A stretch of DNA of 64,000 nucleotides from Alkalibacter mobilis (GCF_015594845.1 NZ_JADNRK010000005.1:62001-126000), one strand, 5' to 3'. Positions 45,089-55,384 are shown, numbered from the stretch's first letter. Numbers and translations are program-made. Notes: generated by a model from the letters alone, not told the origin.

Positions 45089-45425
45089 AAAGAGTTATGA
45101 CATCATAACCATTTTGAATGAATTTCATCATGGAAGGATGGCCTTTAAGATCATCCCCAAGGGGAATACCCAAAGTGGAATTGAATTCCAAAACTCCCAT
45201 CTTTGCCGAACATGCTTTGCATATGCATTCGATCAATCCCAATTCCTTGGCTTTCAAGTACATGTTGTTTTTACTTTCTTCCAAGATTTTCGGCAGTAGA
45301 ACCGCCTCTCCTTCAAAAACGATTTTTACCTCTCTTCCCTTTTCATGCATGTCTAAAGCATTTAGTAAAACATGTACAAAACACATTTCCTCACCTTTAA
45401 AAGCAAAGAATACAGTTTTTCCCAT
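45087..45425 (-). CDS. DsrE/DsrF-like family protein
   Basis: The 112-residue protein has the DsrE-like alpha/beta fold (VFFAFKGEEMCFVHVLLNAL, EVKIVFEGEAVLLPKIL, YDVITL at the end). Cysteines in IECICKACSAKM could carry sulfur, as in sulfur-relay proteins, but the exact reaction is unknown. It follows the DUF523 gene by 12 nt and belongs to the pirin operon. GGAGG precedes the ATG. Confidence 0.8.
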   Translation of the reverse strand: MGKTVFFAFKGEEMCFVHVLLNALDMHEKGREVKIVFEGEAVLLPKILEESKNNMYLKAKELGLIECICKACSAKMGVLEFNSTLGIPLGDDLKGHPSMMKFIQNGYDVITL

Positions 45426-45437
45426 AATAGTCCCTCC

Positions 45438-46388
45438 TCAAATTCTATCTTTTTCAATGCGCTTGACATCTCTGTAAATAACCGGTGCAGTTCCGAAAAA
45501 CACTTCCTTATCATAAGATGCCCGTTCCATCAACGACAGCTCCCTGGCAACCGTAGTTATGTTTCGTTTAGTATCGGGTTCTAGAATCCCTTGGATAGTT
45601 TCGCCGGTTTTTCTCCTGTAGTAACTATAATTTTTCCATAGACTGTTTATGATCTTATTTGTTTTCGATGGTTTTCGAAGCAAATCCATAATCTCTTTCT
45701 TGAAAAATTCTATATATTCTTCGTCGGGATCATGGTCAAGATTGGCAAGTTCATTTCCCTTTTCTCTTGCCCATGGCTCATCCAGCTCCTGGCAGATAAA
45801 TTTGTACCTGTACCAAACCTCATAAATATCTCGTTTGTTTTTGATTTCAGCACTATCGATCCATAAAAATGCCAATAGCCTTCTCTTACAATCCCACCAT
45901 TTTAAAGGGCTCTGCAAATCTAGAACAGGTATCAAAAAGTATCCTCTTTCAAATAGATGAGCGCCAAAAACCCCAGGTGGCTTTCCAATTCTTTTGTTTT
46001 TCAGGCTAGTCCTATAAACTCCACAGGAAGGACTGCCATCCAAATATACAAATGCCTTGACTTTTGATTTCTCCAAAATTTTTGCTCCAATATTGCATCC
46101 TTCAATGACATCTGAAGTCACATCCGATCTCGATCTTCCAATCACTCTTCCAGTACCGTCCCAAACATCTTTGCCGCTCTCTCCTGCTATATGAATGGGA
46201 TCTCTCGGAACACCCAATCCTGAAAAGAGTTCCGGACAAACGGGAACCCAAATAAATGAACTTTTGTCCCTTCCCAAGTTGTCCAACATGTTCCAGCCTT
46301 TGCCATTATATCTTACTGGACTGCCCATACAACAAGCACTTATACCAAGTACCGGCTTTTCCGTATACAAAAGAGGTCCTTTATCCAT
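45438..46388 (-). CDS. DUF523 domain protein with extra C-terminal domain
   Basis: The 316-residue protein begins with a DUF523 domain (VLGISACCMGSPVRYNGKG, WVPVCPELFSGLGVPRDPI, FVYLDGSPSCGVYR) whose conserved cysteines suggest a metal or sulfur site. The C-terminal half (about 160-316) is helical, rich in Trp and Lys, and not one I recognise; it lacks a clear DUF1722 signature. I choose the ATG at 46386-46388; two GTG codons just upstream form part of the GGTGGTGGG ribosome site. It lies between the pirin and DsrE genes. Confidence 0.8.
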   Translation of the reverse strand: MDKGPLLYTEKPVLGISACCMGSPVRYNGKGWNMLDNLGRDKSSFIWVPVCPELFSGLGVPRDPIHIAGESGKDVWDGTGRVIGRSRSDVTSDVIEGCNIGAKILEKSKVKAFVYLDGSPSCGVYRTSLKNKRIGKPPGVFGAHLFERGYFLIPVLDLQSPLKWWDCKRRLLAFLWIDSAEIKNKRDIYEVWYRYKFICQELDEPWAREKGNELANLDHDPDEEYIEFFKKEIMDLLRKPSKTNKIINSLWKNYSYYRRKTGETIQGILEPDTKRNITTVARELSLMERASYDKEVFFGTAPVIYRDVKRIEKDRI

Positions 46389-46414
46389 ATACAAAGTTCC
46401 CACCACCTATCTGC

Positions 46415-47257
46415 TCATTTGTGTTTAATAAATGTTCCCTTGTCGAGCTCCTCAAACGCCAATTGCAGTTCCTTTTGAGTATTCATTACAATAGGCCCGC
46501 CCCAGGCTACTGGTTCATTAAGTTTTTTACCTGAAAAAACAAGGACTCTGACGTCTCGGTCACTTGCTGCGAATTCAATGAAATCGCCGTTTTCGTATAA
46601 AAAACCTGTGCGTTTTGGATATACTTTCCCCTGGAAATTGCCGTTGCCGTCAATTATAAAAGCAAAAACCGTATCATCATGTCTGGTATTCAACTTAAAC
46701 GTTTTTCCCGCTCTAACAATTACATCTAAAAAAATCGGATCCACTGACAGGTCTTCAACCGGACCCTTGTACCCATTGTAAATACCTGCAATGATACGCA
46801 CTTCGCAAATTCCATCATTTCTAGCCAACACAACATCTTCTTTTCTTATGTCTCTATACGCTGGTTCCGACATCTTTTTCTTTGACGGCATGTTTACCCA
46901 TAACTGGATACCCAGCATCCGGTCGCTTGCTTTGGGCATCTCTTGATGAATTATCCCGCTTCCCGCACTCATCCACTGAAAGCATCCTTCGTCTATGGTT
47001 CCTGAATTGCCCAAACTGTCGCCATGTTCTATTTTGCCGTTCAGCAGGTAAGTTACGGTCTCGATCCCTCTGTGCGGATGCCACGGAAAACCTTTTATAT
47101 AATCTTGGGGATCTGTAGAGTCAAAAGAATCCAACAACAAAAATGGATCCAGATCTTTTACCTCGCCGTGAGCAAACACTCTCTTCAAGTTGACCCCTGC
47201 TCCATCTCTACTATCTTTCCCATGAATTTTGTTCTTGATTTTCCTCTCTATTGGCAT
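46415..47257 (-). CDS. Pirin family protein
   Basis: The 280-residue bicupin protein has the pirin metal motif HPHRGIETVTYLLNG and IHQEMP, with the usual His-His-His-Glu ligands. Pirins bind Fe or Ni/Zn; some have quercetinase activity and others act in stress or regulation. I start at the ATG at 47255-47257 after GGGGGTGG. A SigB-type promoter lies about 45 nt upstream, and the DUF523 and DsrE-like genes follow closely. The activity of this one is unknown. Confidence 0.93.
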   Translation of the reverse strand: MPIERKIKNKIHGKDSRDGAGVNLKRVFAHGEVKDLDPFLLLDSFDSTDPQDYIKGFPWHPHRGIETVTYLLNGKIEHGDSLGNSGTIDEGCFQWMSAGSGIIHQEMPKASDRMLGIQLWVNMPSKKKMSEPAYRDIRKEDVVLARNDGICEVRIIAGIYNGYKGPVEDLSVDPIFLDVIVRAGKTFKLNTRHDDTVFAFIIDGNGNFQGKVYPKRTGFLYENGDFIEFAASDRDVRVLVFSGKKLNEPVAWGGPIVMNTQKELQLAFEELDKGTFIKHK

Positions 47258-47300
47258 GGTGCCACCCCCTTTCATATGAATAATACGCCATGTTGTCTAG

Positions 47301-47326
47301 ATACCCGCCTTTGTGCAGAAATAAAC
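47301..47326 (-). promoter_or_regulatory. SigB-type promoter for the pirin operon
   Basis: GTTTAT (47321-47326), 14 nt, GGGTAT (47301-47306) on the minus strand, one base from the SigB consensus. Confidence 0.6.
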
Positions 47327-47391
47327 TTTACAATTATCAATGATTTTATATATAACACCCTTTTTTAAATAATATATACACTTAATTTTAA

Positions 47392-47420
47392 TTTACCCGA
47401 ATAAATTTTTCTGGTATAAT
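47392..47420 (+). promoter_or_regulatory. SigA promoter of the papain-like gene
   Basis: TTTACC (47392-47397), 17 nt, TATAAT (47415-47420) with a TGG extension just before it. Confidence 0.7.
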
Positions 47421-47450
47421 CAATTTATCAATTAAACATAAGAGGTAGCC

Positions 47451-48068
47451 ATGAAAACATCATATCGATTATATATTCTTCTGACTGATACAGGTACTGT
47501 TTTAAACAGACTGATAAAAATGTACACCAAAGATCCTTATAACCATGTATCTATCGGTTTCGACAAGGAATTAAAGGATCTCTACAGCTTTGGAAGGAAA
47601 AAAACCAACAACCCCATCATCGGTGGATTTGTCAAGGAGAATATCAACAGCGGGATACTTTCGAATGCAAACTGTGCTGTATACGAAATGGATTTTATAA
47701 GCCCCATTCAGTACTGGAAAGTCCGTGAGTACATTAAACAGTTTGAACTCAACAGGGATAATTACCGCTATAATCTATTAGGATTATTCGGTGTTATGTT
47801 CAATATCAACATCGAACGTTGCGATGCGTTTTTTTGTTCACAATTCGTAGCTTCTGTATTTGAGTACAGCAAAATACCCTTATTCAATAAACCTTGTGTA
47901 TTTGTCACTCCAGGTGATTTTCTGGAATCTCCGGCTCTTAGACTTGTTTACACGGGAAAAATGTGTGATTACAGACACTTCATATCCATCGGGGGAGGAA
48001 CAAAAAAATTGAATTTTATCGATGATATACCGTCTCCCGACTTGGCAGGACTATTGCAAAGCAACTAA
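47451..48068 (+). CDS. Permuted papain-like (NlpC/P60-related) hypothetical protein
   Basis: The 205-residue protein has a histidine motif YNHVSIGFD (about 31-39) and later a cysteine motif RCDAFFCSQFVASVF (about 124-138). This reversed His-then-Cys order fits the permuted NlpC/P60 (YiiX/YaeF-like) fold, which includes amidases and esterases. It has no signal peptide, so it should act in the cytoplasm. An AGAGGTAG site precedes the ATG. It is not in an operon. Substrate is unknown. Confidence 0.7.
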   Translation: MKTSYRLYILLTDTGTVLNRLIKMYTKDPYNHVSIGFDKELKDLYSFGRKKTNNPIIGGFVKENINSGILSNANCAVYEMDFISPIQYWKVREYIKQFELNRDNYRYNLLGLFGVMFNINIERCDAFFCSQFVASVFEYSKIPLFNKPCVFVTPGDFLESPALRLVYTGKMCDYRHFISIGGGTKKLNFIDDIPSPDLAGLLQSN

Positions 48069-48072
48069 AATA

Positions 48073-48094
48073 AACCCCGGAAAATTCCGGGGTT
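48073..48094. terminator. Bidirectional terminator before exonuclease III gene end
   Basis: AACCCCGG-AAAA-TTCCGGGGTT forms a perfect stem with T-run on both sides. Confidence 0.85.
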
Positions 48095-48104
48095 TTCTTG
48101 CGTC

Positions 48105-48854
48105 CTAAATCAAAAGGCCAATGGGGCAATGATCCGATCCCATAACGTCAGAATAAATTATGGCATCTCCCATTTCTTTTTTAATACTTTCCGATACAAG
48201 AAAATAGTCGATCCGCCATCCGGCATTATTTTTTCTCGCATTGAACATGTAAGACCACCAAGTATATGCACCAGTTACGTCTGGATAAAAATGTCTGAAC
48301 GAGTCGACAAATCCTGCTTTCAACAATTCTCTAAACTTTTCTCTTTCATCGTCTGAAAATCCCGCATTTTTTTTATTGGTCTTGGGATTTTTTAAATCAA
48401 TTTCCGTATGAGCCACATTTAAATCACCGCAGAGTATCACTGATTTTGATTCCTTTAGAGTTGATAGATATTTTCTGAAATCATCTTCCCATTTCATTCT
48501 GTAATCAAGACGTGCAAGTTCCTTTTGTGAGTTAGGGGTGTAAACATTCACCAGGAAATAATCTTCAAATTCCAACTTGATCAATCTGCCTTCCCTGTCA
48601 TGTTCTTCTATTCCCATGTTGTATTCTACGGAAATCGGTTTTTTCTTGGTAAACACCGCCGTTCCCGAATATCCCTTTTTATCAGCATAATTCCAGTAGG
48701 CATCATATCCATCAAAATTCAAATCCACTTGCCCTTCTGACAGTTTGGTTTCCTGCAGGCAAAATATATCCGCATCTTCATTTATGAAGAAATCTTCAAA
48801 TCCTTTTTTTAAGCATGCTCTTATTCCGTTTACATTCCATGATATAAGTTTCAT
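48105..48854 (-). CDS. exoA: Exodeoxyribonuclease III
   Basis: The 249-residue protein carries the AP endonuclease motifs [51 protein letters not shown] and GSDHCPI. It cuts at abasic sites and removes 3' ends during DNA repair, using Mg2+. The length matches the family. I start at the ATG at 48852-48854, eight bases after GGAGATG. It is a single-gene unit. Confidence 0.96.
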   Translation of the reverse strand: MKLISWNVNGIRACLKKGFEDFFINEDADIFCLQETKLSEGQVDLNFDGYDAYWNYADKKGYSGTAVFTKKKPISVEYNMGIEEHDREGRLIKLEFEDYFLVNVYTPNSQKELARLDYRMKWEDDFRKYLSTLKESKSVILCGDLNVAHTEIDLKNPKTNKKNAGFSDDEREKFRELLKAGFVDSFRHFYPDVTGAYTWWSYMFNARKNNAGWRIDYFLVSESIKKEMGDAIIYSDVMGSDHCPIGLLI

Positions 48855-49005
48855 CAAAACATCTCCTTCCGTCGTTTCTATTATTATATATCTATTTCAA
48901 AAATTTTAAAACTTTTTGGTTGCCTTGTGGGTATATATAATAGGATGGCAAACATCAAAATCATGTCATGTTTCGGCATTAAAAATATACAGTGGAGGGC
49001 TTATT

Positions 49006-49044
49006 ATGGAAACTGAATTGATCGAACGCATAAAAGGTGGATAA
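49006..49044 (+). CDS. Tiny 12-residue ORF with its own ribosome site and terminator
   Basis: ATG at 49006 opens METELIERIKGG and then TAA. A strong GGAGGG site lies six bases before, a TATAAT box at 48936-48941 could start the RNA, and a terminator follows within 10 nt. The peptide resembles the first residues of SigA-like or ECF sigma factors (ELIERIKxG), so it may be the remnant of such a gene after deletion. A functional micropeptide or small RNA is the alternative. Confidence 0.4.
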   Translation: METELIERIKGG

Positions 49045-49053
49045 TTAAAAAAA

Positions 49054-49072
49054 GCCCAACTGGGCCTTTTTT
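49054..49072. terminator. Terminator after the tiny ORF / O-antigen ligase gene
   Basis: GCCCA and TGGGC stem with a two-base loop, followed by seven T on the plus strand; A-run on the other side serves the minus strand. Confidence 0.8.
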
Positions 49073-49082
49073 AATCAATAAG

Positions 49083-50192
49083 TTATTTTCCAAATAGATT
49101 AACAGCGGCATATTTTTCATATTCCAAAGCCAAACCTGCTGTCAGGGCGCATGCACCAAAAAATATGGTTCCTCCTTGGGGAGTCATGATGATAAAATCG
49201 ACCATTCCATGAGACAGTATCAATATTTGAACAGCTCCAAGCAATGGAGCCACTCTATGACCCCTCCTTAGAAGCATCAAAAGACTTTTGTATGTTGATA
49301 TTTTCATTATGGTGTACAATATAAATCCAATGGATCCAAAAAACACGAGTGTGGTGATCCATATATTATGCCCGTGGATATTTCCAATATTTTCTAAAAT
49401 GCCCATCATTCCCCATCCAAAGAACGGTTTGACCCTGAACATTTCCAGACATTGGATCCACAATCCATTTCTACTGTTCAATTCGTGATTTACTTCCGGA
49501 GATAGCAATGCAAGAACTACAATTGCTAAAAAAACTCCCAACAATGCCTTTTTTGTCCTTTTTTTCCTTGTAAAGAAAGCGTATGCAAGCAGGGCAAACA
49601 AAAGTCCCAAAGTAGCCCCTTTAGATCCTGTAGCCACCACCGCCAAAGCAAATACGGCAATGGATGCCAAATATTTCTTCCTATTGTCCTTGTTCACCTC
49701 AATCAAGTATATTGCAACGAGAACCATGAACGCAAACCATCCCCCAGCAACATTGGGATTTCCAAATGTGGAATATATCCTGAAATTTTCGGCTTTTGGA
49801 ACGTAGTTGGGGCTCCAAAAATAATTTGCTATCCAGGTCATATCGTAAAAATATGAGGCTAGCTTCTCGACTATACCCAAGATCCCGATTGGAAATGAAA
49901 CCTTCCAAATCAGCTTGAAAAGCCCTTCAACTGAATTTTCCGTTTTGTAATTGTTTTGAAGATATATTCCCATTCCCCAAAATGCCAGCATCCCTAAAGA
50001 AGAAAGAGTTGACAGAAGGCTTTTATTCATTGCCCCTGTCAATAATGCCAAAACAAATAAAAGAAACAAGCTTGAGTTGTACGGTGTAAGTTTTATGGTG
50101 TACTTATTTTTTAAAGCAAGTGATCCTGAAGCTATAATCGGCAAAAAAGCCAAATAAGGCGATATGACAATTAATATTATTCCTATAAGCAT
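49083..50192 (-). CDS. O-antigen ligase/polymerase-like membrane protein (Wzy_C)
   Basis: The 369-residue protein has about ten helices and the Wzy_C features YSTFGNPNVAGGWFAFMVL, ATGSKGATLGLLFALL, WGMMGILENIGNIHGHNIW (a large external loop). Such proteins join or polymerise sugar chains at the outer side of the membrane. In Gram-positive bacteria they act on teichoic or polysaccharide chains. AAAAGG precedes the ATG. No other polysaccharide gene is adjacent; the CapD-type gene is 43 kb away. Confidence 0.88.
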   Translation of the reverse strand: MLIGIILIVISPYLAFLPIIASGSLALKNKYTIKLTPYNSSLFLLFVLALLTGAMNKSLLSTLSSLGMLAFWGMGIYLQNNYKTENSVEGLFKLIWKVSFPIGILGIVEKLASYFYDMTWIANYFWSPNYVPKAENFRIYSTFGNPNVAGGWFAFMVLVAIYLIEVNKDNRKKYLASIAVFALAVVATGSKGATLGLLFALLAYAFFTRKKRTKKALLGVFLAIVVLALLSPEVNHELNSRNGLWIQCLEMFRVKPFFGWGMMGILENIGNIHGHNIWITTLVFFGSIGFILYTIMKISTYKSLLMLLRRGHRVAPLLGAVQILILSHGMVDFIIMTPQGGTIFFGACALTAGLALEYEKYAAVNLFGK

Positions 50193-50320
50193 ATTTTTTC
50201 CTTTTCACATGAAATGTCATTTATTTTGTCTAATTGACTCTACTCTGATACATTTTAGCTTTTATCAACAATGTTTTCAACTGATCTTCATATTGTTTAC
50301 TAAAATTTTACTTGATAAAT

Positions 50321-51298
50321 TTACCGTTTTCTCACGCTTACTTCGCCTGAATCCAGAATTCCAGTATCTCCATTCTCATATCTTACCAACAAGCCGCCGT
50401 TATTCTCAATTCCCAGAACAGTTCCCTCTCTATTCCCATCATGTCTTATCACTACAACATCCTTACCTGTCAAATAAGACTTTTCCCTGTATTCTTCGAT
50501 AACTGAATCAAATTCATCGTTGTAGTAAATATCTTCAAAGTTGTTCAAAAACCTTGCTGCAATTTCATTTCTGTTTAAATCAACTTTTGCAGATTCAGAC
50601 ATAAATGCAGCCGTATCTTTTATTTCATTCGGCAAATCCTCACTTTTGCCTGTAACATTTATTCCTATTCCCACTATCACATACTCAAGTGTCCCGCTCT
50701 CCATTTCCAGAGAAGCCTCGGTCAGGATCCCTGCTACTTTTCTGCCATCCACAAATACATCGTTCACCCACTTGATCTGAACATTTCCGGAAACGAATTC
50801 TTCAATTGTTCTGGAAGCAGCAACAGCCGCCTTCACTGTAATACTCAAAGACTGTGCAGGGTCGGATTTAGGTCTTAACAATATACTCATATATATTCCC
50901 TGTCCCTTTGGTGAAAAGAATGTCTTTCCTCTTCTTCCCTTGCCCTTAAGTTGTTCTTCCGAGATTATTGCCGTTCCTTCCGAAGCTCCATCTTTTGCCA
51001 GTTGTTTAAGCATATCATTGGTGGATTCCACCGATTTGTGCAGATACAGTACTTTACCTAATTTTTTAGTGTTCAAATTGTTGCCGATCAATGTTTCTGA
51101 TAAAATGTCCGACAAATATTCCAAATAATAACCTTTATTGGGCAGAGATACCACAGGGTGTCCATCTTCTGCCAATTTTTTAATGTTTTTCCAAACAGCA
51201 CTTCTGGTAATGCCCAATTCTACTGCCAGTTCTTCCCCGGAAAATACTTTTCCCGGGTTCAATTCAAAAAATTCCAAAATCTTTTCTCTGTTTGTCAT
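50321..51298 (-). CDS. birA: Bifunctional biotin ligase/repressor BirA
   Basis: The 325-residue protein has an N-terminal HTH (SGEELAVELGITRSAVWKNI), the ligase domain with STNDMLKQLA, GKGRRGKTFFSPKG, KWVNDVFVDGRKVAGILTE and a C-terminal SH3-like region. It attaches biotin to carboxylases and represses biotin genes when biotinyl-AMP is abundant. I start at the ATG at 51296-51298 after GGAGG. The target genes are not in the window. Confidence 0.95.
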   Translation of the reverse strand: MTNREKILEFFELNPGKVFSGEELAVELGITRSAVWKNIKKLAEDGHPVVSLPNKGYYLEYLSDILSETLIGNNLNTKKLGKVLYLHKSVESTNDMLKQLAKDGASEGTAIISEEQLKGKGRRGKTFFSPKGQGIYMSILLRPKSDPAQSLSITVKAAVAASRTIEEFVSGNVQIKWVNDVFVDGRKVAGILTEASLEMESGTLEYVIVGIGINVTGKSEDLPNEIKDTAAFMSESAKVDLNRNEIAARFLNNFEDIYYNDEFDSVIEEYREKSYLTGKDVVVIRHDGNREGTVLGIENNGGLLVRYENGDTGILDSGEVSVRKR

Positions 51299-51344
51299 TA
51301 TAACCTCCAAGGTAAAGTTTTAGCGCTTCGATACTGATATCCTT

Positions 51345-51383
51345 CTTTAAAAAGCGGCTTCGCCTTCATGCGACAGCCGCTTT
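51345..51383 (-). terminator. Terminator after clpC
   Basis: AAAGCGGCT and AGCCGCTTT form a nine-bp stem on the minus strand, followed by TTTTTAAAG. It starts five nt after the clpC stop. Confidence 0.85.
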
Positions 51384-51387
51384 CTTT

Positions 51388-53826
51388 CTATTTTTTGTTT
51401 TCAAATGTAAGTTCGTCATCAATATAATCTACCAGAATTGATTGTCCTTTATCAACATTTCCCATCAACAATTCTTCCGACAGTCTATCTTCGACTTCTT
51501 TTTGGATCGTTCTTCTCAAAGGTCTCGCACCATACTCCAGGTTTGTACCTTTTGCTGCAATATACTCTTTGACCTTAGGCGTAAATTCCAACTCGATATC
51601 CATATCTTTCAATCTCTTCGACAGTTGATTCAAAAGAATGTCGATGATATCCCCGATGTGTTTGTCATCCAACTGATGGAAGACGATCACTTCATCGAGC
51701 CTGTTTAAAAACTCTGGTCTAAATGTCCTTCTGAGTTCCTCCATCACATTGTCTTTCATCTTGTCGTACTCGTCCAAGCTTTGATTTTCTGAAGCTGAGA
51801 ACCCAAGAGTTTTTCCCCTTTTGATCGTATGAGCACCCACGTTTGATGTCATTATAATAACTGTGTTCTTAAAGTCCACAGTTCTGCCCTTGCCATCTGT
51901 AAGACGTCCATCTTCGAGTATCTGAAGCAATATATTAAAAACATCCGGATGTGCTTTCTCGATTTCATCAAGCAAAATCACAGAGTATGGTTTTCTTCGG
52001 ACTTTTTCGGTCAACTGACCGCCTTCGTCGTAGCCCACATATCCCGGTGGTGAACCTATCAATCTTGAGACTGCATGTTTTTCCATGTACTCGGACATGT
52101 CAACACGAATCATAGAATCTTCATCGCCAAACATTATCTCCGCCAAGGCTTTACTAAGTTCTGTCTTACCTACACCGGTAGGTCCCAGGAATACAAATGA
52201 ACCAATCGGCCTTTTAGGATCCTTCAATCCCACCCTGGCTCGCCTTATGGCTCTTGAAACTGCTTTCACAGCTTCATCTTGGCCGATGACTCTTTTGTGC
52301 AGGATCTCTTCCATATTCAGCAGTTTTTCCGATTCTTCCTGAGCCAATTTTTTCACAGGAACTCCAGTCCAGCTCGACACGATTTGAGCTATGTCATCTC
52401 CTGTTACTTCTCCGGCAGCACCCAAGTCGTTGTTTTTTTTCCACGATTGTGTCACTTCATTCAATTTTTTCTTTGCCTTGTTTTCCAGATCTCTGATTTC
52501 CGCTGCTTTCTCATAATCCTGAGACGCAACCGCCTCTTCTTTCTCATGCTTGTATTTTTCGATCTCTTCTTCAAGATCCTTTATGTCCGGTGGTGCAGTC
52601 AACAAACTAAGCCTTATCTTTGAAGCTGCCTCATCTATAAGATCTATGGCTTTATCCGGAAGGTACCGATCATTGATGTACCTGTCGGATAGTTCAACTG
52701 CAGCCAGTAAAGCTTCATCTGTTATGGAGACCTTGTGGTGAGCTTCGTATCTGTCTCTTAAGCCTTTTAGTATCTCTAGGGCTTGCTCTTTTGTGGGTTC
52801 TCCTACTTCCACAGGTTGGAACCTTCTTTCCAAAGCAGCATCTTTTTCCACATATTTTCTATATTCATCCAAAGTAGTTGCTCCCACTGCCTGAAGCTCT
52901 CCTCGAGCCAATGCAGGCTTAAGGATGTTCGAAGCGTCTATTGCCCCTTCTGCAGCCCCTGCTCCTATTATGGTATGCATTTCGTCGATGAACAAGATTA
53001 TATTTCCGGCTTCCAATATCTCTTCCATGGTGTTTTTCAATCTGTCTTCAAATTCACCCCTGTATTTGGCTCCAGCAACCATGGATGACAGATCCAAAGA
53101 CACTACGCGTTTATCCTTAAGGTTTTCAGGAATGTCACCTGAAGCGATTTTTTGAGCCAATCCTTCTGCCACAGCTGTTTTTCCCACTCCAGGTTCACCG
53201 ATCAAACACGGGTTGTTTTTAGTTCTCCTGCTCAATATTTGTACGACTCTCTCAATTTCCTTTTCTCTGCCAATTACGGGATCAAGCCTTCCTTCGCTGG
53301 CCATCACAGTCAAGTCCCTGCCGTATTTGTCCAAATTCTTTGTATTACTGTTTTTGGCCTGTTGAGCTTTGGGTTGCTGCGTTGTTGTGGTGTTCATCAA
53401 TTTTATGATCTCTTCCCGAATTTTTTCAAAATCCAAACCCAAATCGCCCAGCAACTTGGCACCGATACCTTCGCCTTCTCTTACCAAACCGAGAAGAATG
53501 TGTTCTGTTCCTATGTAACTCTGATTGAGGGCTCTTGCTTCCATTAGACTCAACTCAAGTATTTTTTTTGTTCTTGGAGTGTATCCGATTATTTCATCTA
53601 CCGGCTCGTCTCCTCTTCCTAATAATCCTTCGATTTGTTTCATTATTTTATCATATGTCACACCCATATTCTTCAACGCCAGTGCTGCTATTCCTTCACC
53701 CTCTTGGATCAATCCCATCAGCAGGTGTTCAGAGCCGATATAATTATGATTTAGTTTTTTTGCTTCCTCTTGCGACAACATTAAAACCTTTTGAGCTTTT
53801 TCAGTAAATCTTCCAAATATAGCCAT
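51388..53826 (-). CDS. clpC: ATP-dependent Clp protease ATPase ClpC
   Basis: The 812-residue AAA+ protein has two Clp N repeats (about 1-145), AAA domain 1 with Walker [16 protein letters not shown], a UVR-like middle helix ([19 protein letters not shown]), and AAA domain 2 with [16 protein letters not shown] and a normal ClpP-binding IGF-type loop expected nearby. It unfolds damaged or marked proteins for ClpP. It is the last gene of the operon with mcsA and mcsB. AGGAGG precedes the ATG. Confidence 0.97.
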   Translation of the reverse strand: MAIFGRFTEKAQKVLMLSQEEAKKLNHNYIGSEHLLMGLIQEGEGIAALALKNMGVTYDKIMKQIEGLLGRGDEPVDEIIGYTPRTKKILELSLMEARALNQSYIGTEHILLGLVREGEGIGAKLLGDLGLDFEKIREEIIKLMNTTTTQQPKAQQAKNSNTKNLDKYGRDLTVMASEGRLDPVIGREKEIERVVQILSRRTKNNPCLIGEPGVGKTAVAEGLAQKIASGDIPENLKDKRVVSLDLSSMVAGAKYRGEFEDRLKNTMEEILEAGNIILFIDEMHTIIGAGAAEGAIDASNILKPALARGELQAVGATTLDEYRKYVEKDAALERRFQPVEVGEPTKEQALEILKGLRDRYEAHHKVSITDEALLAAVELSDRYINDRYLPDKAIDLIDEAASKIRLSLLTAPPDIKDLEEEIEKYKHEKEEAVASQDYEKAAEIRDLENKAKKKLNEVTQSWKKNNDLGAAGEVTGDDIAQIVSSWTGVPVKKLAQEESEKLLNMEEILHKRVIGQDEAVKAVSRAIRRARVGLKDPKRPIGSFVFLGPTGVGKTELSKALAEIMFGDEDSMIRVDMSEYMEKHAVSRLIGSPPGYVGYDEGGQLTEKVRRKPYSVILLDEIEKAHPDVFNILLQILEDGRLTDGKGRTVDFKNTVIIMTSNVGAHTIKRGKTLGFSASENQSLDEYDKMKDNVMEELRRTFRPEFLNRLDEVIVFHQLDDKHIGDIIDILLNQLSKRLKDMDIELEFTPKVKEYIAAKGTNLEYGARPLRRTIQKEVEDRLSEELLMGNVDKGQSILVDYIDDELTFENKK

Positions 53827-53837
53827 TTTAACTCCTC

Positions 53838-54857
53838 CTAATCCATTATTAATTGATTTCTAATATGTTGTGCTCTTATTCTATCTCTGTCAGCATCTTC
53901 GATGCCTATTTTATATGTTTTAGCCAATATTCCCGGTTGAATGTCGGACATCAGTCTATTAATTATGGATATGTCTTGGTCAATCAGTTCCAAATCAGAA
54001 CCCAACCTTACCAAAGACAACAGCTTCAGGCTTTCTTCAGGATCCATGGTCCTGGCATTGGTCAATATTCCATATGCCCTGAAAATTTTATCTTCAAGGA
54101 AGATCCTGTTATTGTGTAAAATCTCATAACGGATGTCCCGTTCTTTTTTTATTATTTCCTTTGCAACATCATGAAGCGTATTTATGATTTCCTGCTCGGT
54201 CACGCCCATGGTATTTTGATTGGAAACTTGATAAAGATCCCCCAGCGCCTGGCTGCCTTCACCGTAAATCCCTCTGATAGTCAATCCGAATTTAGCCAAT
54301 GTCATGGTCATAGTGCCAATTTGGTTGTTCAATGTCAACGTGGGTAAATGAAGCATAACGGAAGCCCTCATTCCCGTTCCGGCATTGGTTGGACATGATG
54401 TAAGATACCCGTATTTTTGGTGATATGCAAACTCTACACATTCTTCCAACACGTCATCCACCTTGTTTGCTGTATTATAGGCCTCCTGGAGCTGAAAACC
54501 TTCTTTGATGCACTGTATCCTGACATGGTCTTCTTCATTGACCATAATACTCACATCTTCGTTTTCGCTTATGAAGACAGATGCTCCCCAATGTTTTCCC
54601 AGCTCGGGGCTGGTCAGATGTTTTTCGACCAGCATCTTCTTTTCACCGGCATCGATCTTACCTATCATAATTTTCTTAAACTCAGTGGTCAGTGTTTTTT
54701 GATTCATCAAGCAGCTCTCAACAGATTCGACTACCAGCATTGCTCTTTTTTCCGGCAACAATACTGGAAAGGGCATGTTTTTTATATTTCTGGCCAATCT
54801 TACCCTGCTGCTGATAACGATGTCCCTCTGTTTGTCTTCATTTCTCCAAGATACCAT
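53838..54857 (-). CDS. mcsB: Protein-arginine kinase McsB
   Basis: The 339-residue protein is a member of the ATP:guanido kinase family: [18 protein letters not shown], the catalytic pattern [20 protein letters not shown] and [16 protein letters not shown]. It phosphorylates arginines on proteins and so marks them for ClpC. GGGAGG lies before the ATG. It is 11 nt upstream of clpC. McsA, encoded next upstream, activates it. Confidence 0.96.
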   Translation of the reverse strand: MVSWRNEDKQRDIVISSRVRLARNIKNMPFPVLLPEKRAMLVVESVESCLMNQKTLTTEFKKIMIGKIDAGEKKMLVEKHLTSPELGKHWGASVFISENEDVSIMVNEEDHVRIQCIKEGFQLQEAYNTANKVDDVLEECVEFAYHQKYGYLTSCPTNAGTGMRASVMLHLPTLTLNNQIGTMTMTLAKFGLTIRGIYGEGSQALGDLYQVSNQNTMGVTEQEIINTLHDVAKEIIKKERDIRYEILHNNRIFLEDKIFRAYGILTNARTMDPEESLKLLSLVRLGSDLELIDQDISIINRLMSDIQPGILAKTYKIGIEDADRDRIRAQHIRNQLIMD

Positions 54858-54872
54858 TTCATGCCTCCCAAA

Positions 54873-55379
54873 TCAGCCTTTTGAGTTGACCCCCTTGGCC
54901 AATTCTTTTATTTTATCCCTTAATATGGCAGCCTCTTCATACTCTTCCTTTTCAACTGCTATTTTCAATTGCCTGTCCAGATCTTCGATCTCTCGTTTTC
55001 TAACAAGATCTTCATTGCCATTTTTGATCATTTTCCCCGTATGAACATTTTTTCCGTGCATTCTCTTTATCATCGGTGCTATCATGGGCTCAAAAGCATC
55101 ATAGCAGTGTTCGCATCCAAATTTACCGTGTTTCTTGAAAAATTCATAGGTCATGCCGCAATGATCACACGTCAAATCTTCATCTTTAACTGCTTTTTTG
55201 TTTGAACCTGCAATATCTTCGGTTAAATTCGTAATGAAATTGGTGTAATCGAAAATATTCTTGCCTATTTGCTCCAAGGATGTACACTGATCGCATAAAT
55301 GCATTTCCTTCTTTTTTCCGTTGATTATTTTTGTAATATGTATTGTGGCTTGTCTCTCATTACAGTTTTCGCATAACAT
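54873..55379 (-). CDS. mcsA: McsA, activator of McsB (UVR-motif protein)
   Basis: The 168-residue protein starts MLCENC and has four CxxC pairs (CENC, CDQC, CDHC, CEHC) that bind zinc, then a UVR coiled coil (DRQLKIAVEKEEYEEAAILR). It activates McsB and links it to ClpC. The ATG at 55377-55379 is nine bases after GGGAG; an upstream GTG is part of that site. The ribosome site lies in the 3' end of the upstream transposase-like gene. Confidence 0.94.
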   Translation of the reverse strand: MLCENCNERQATIHITKIINGKKKEMHLCDQCTSLEQIGKNIFDYTNFITNLTEDIAGSNKKAVKDEDLTCDHCGMTYEFFKKHGKFGCEHCYDAFEPMIAPMIKRMHGKNVHTGKMIKNGNEDLVRKREIEDLDRQLKIAVEKEEYEEAAILRDKIKELAKGVNSKG

Positions 55380-55384
55380 AGCGA

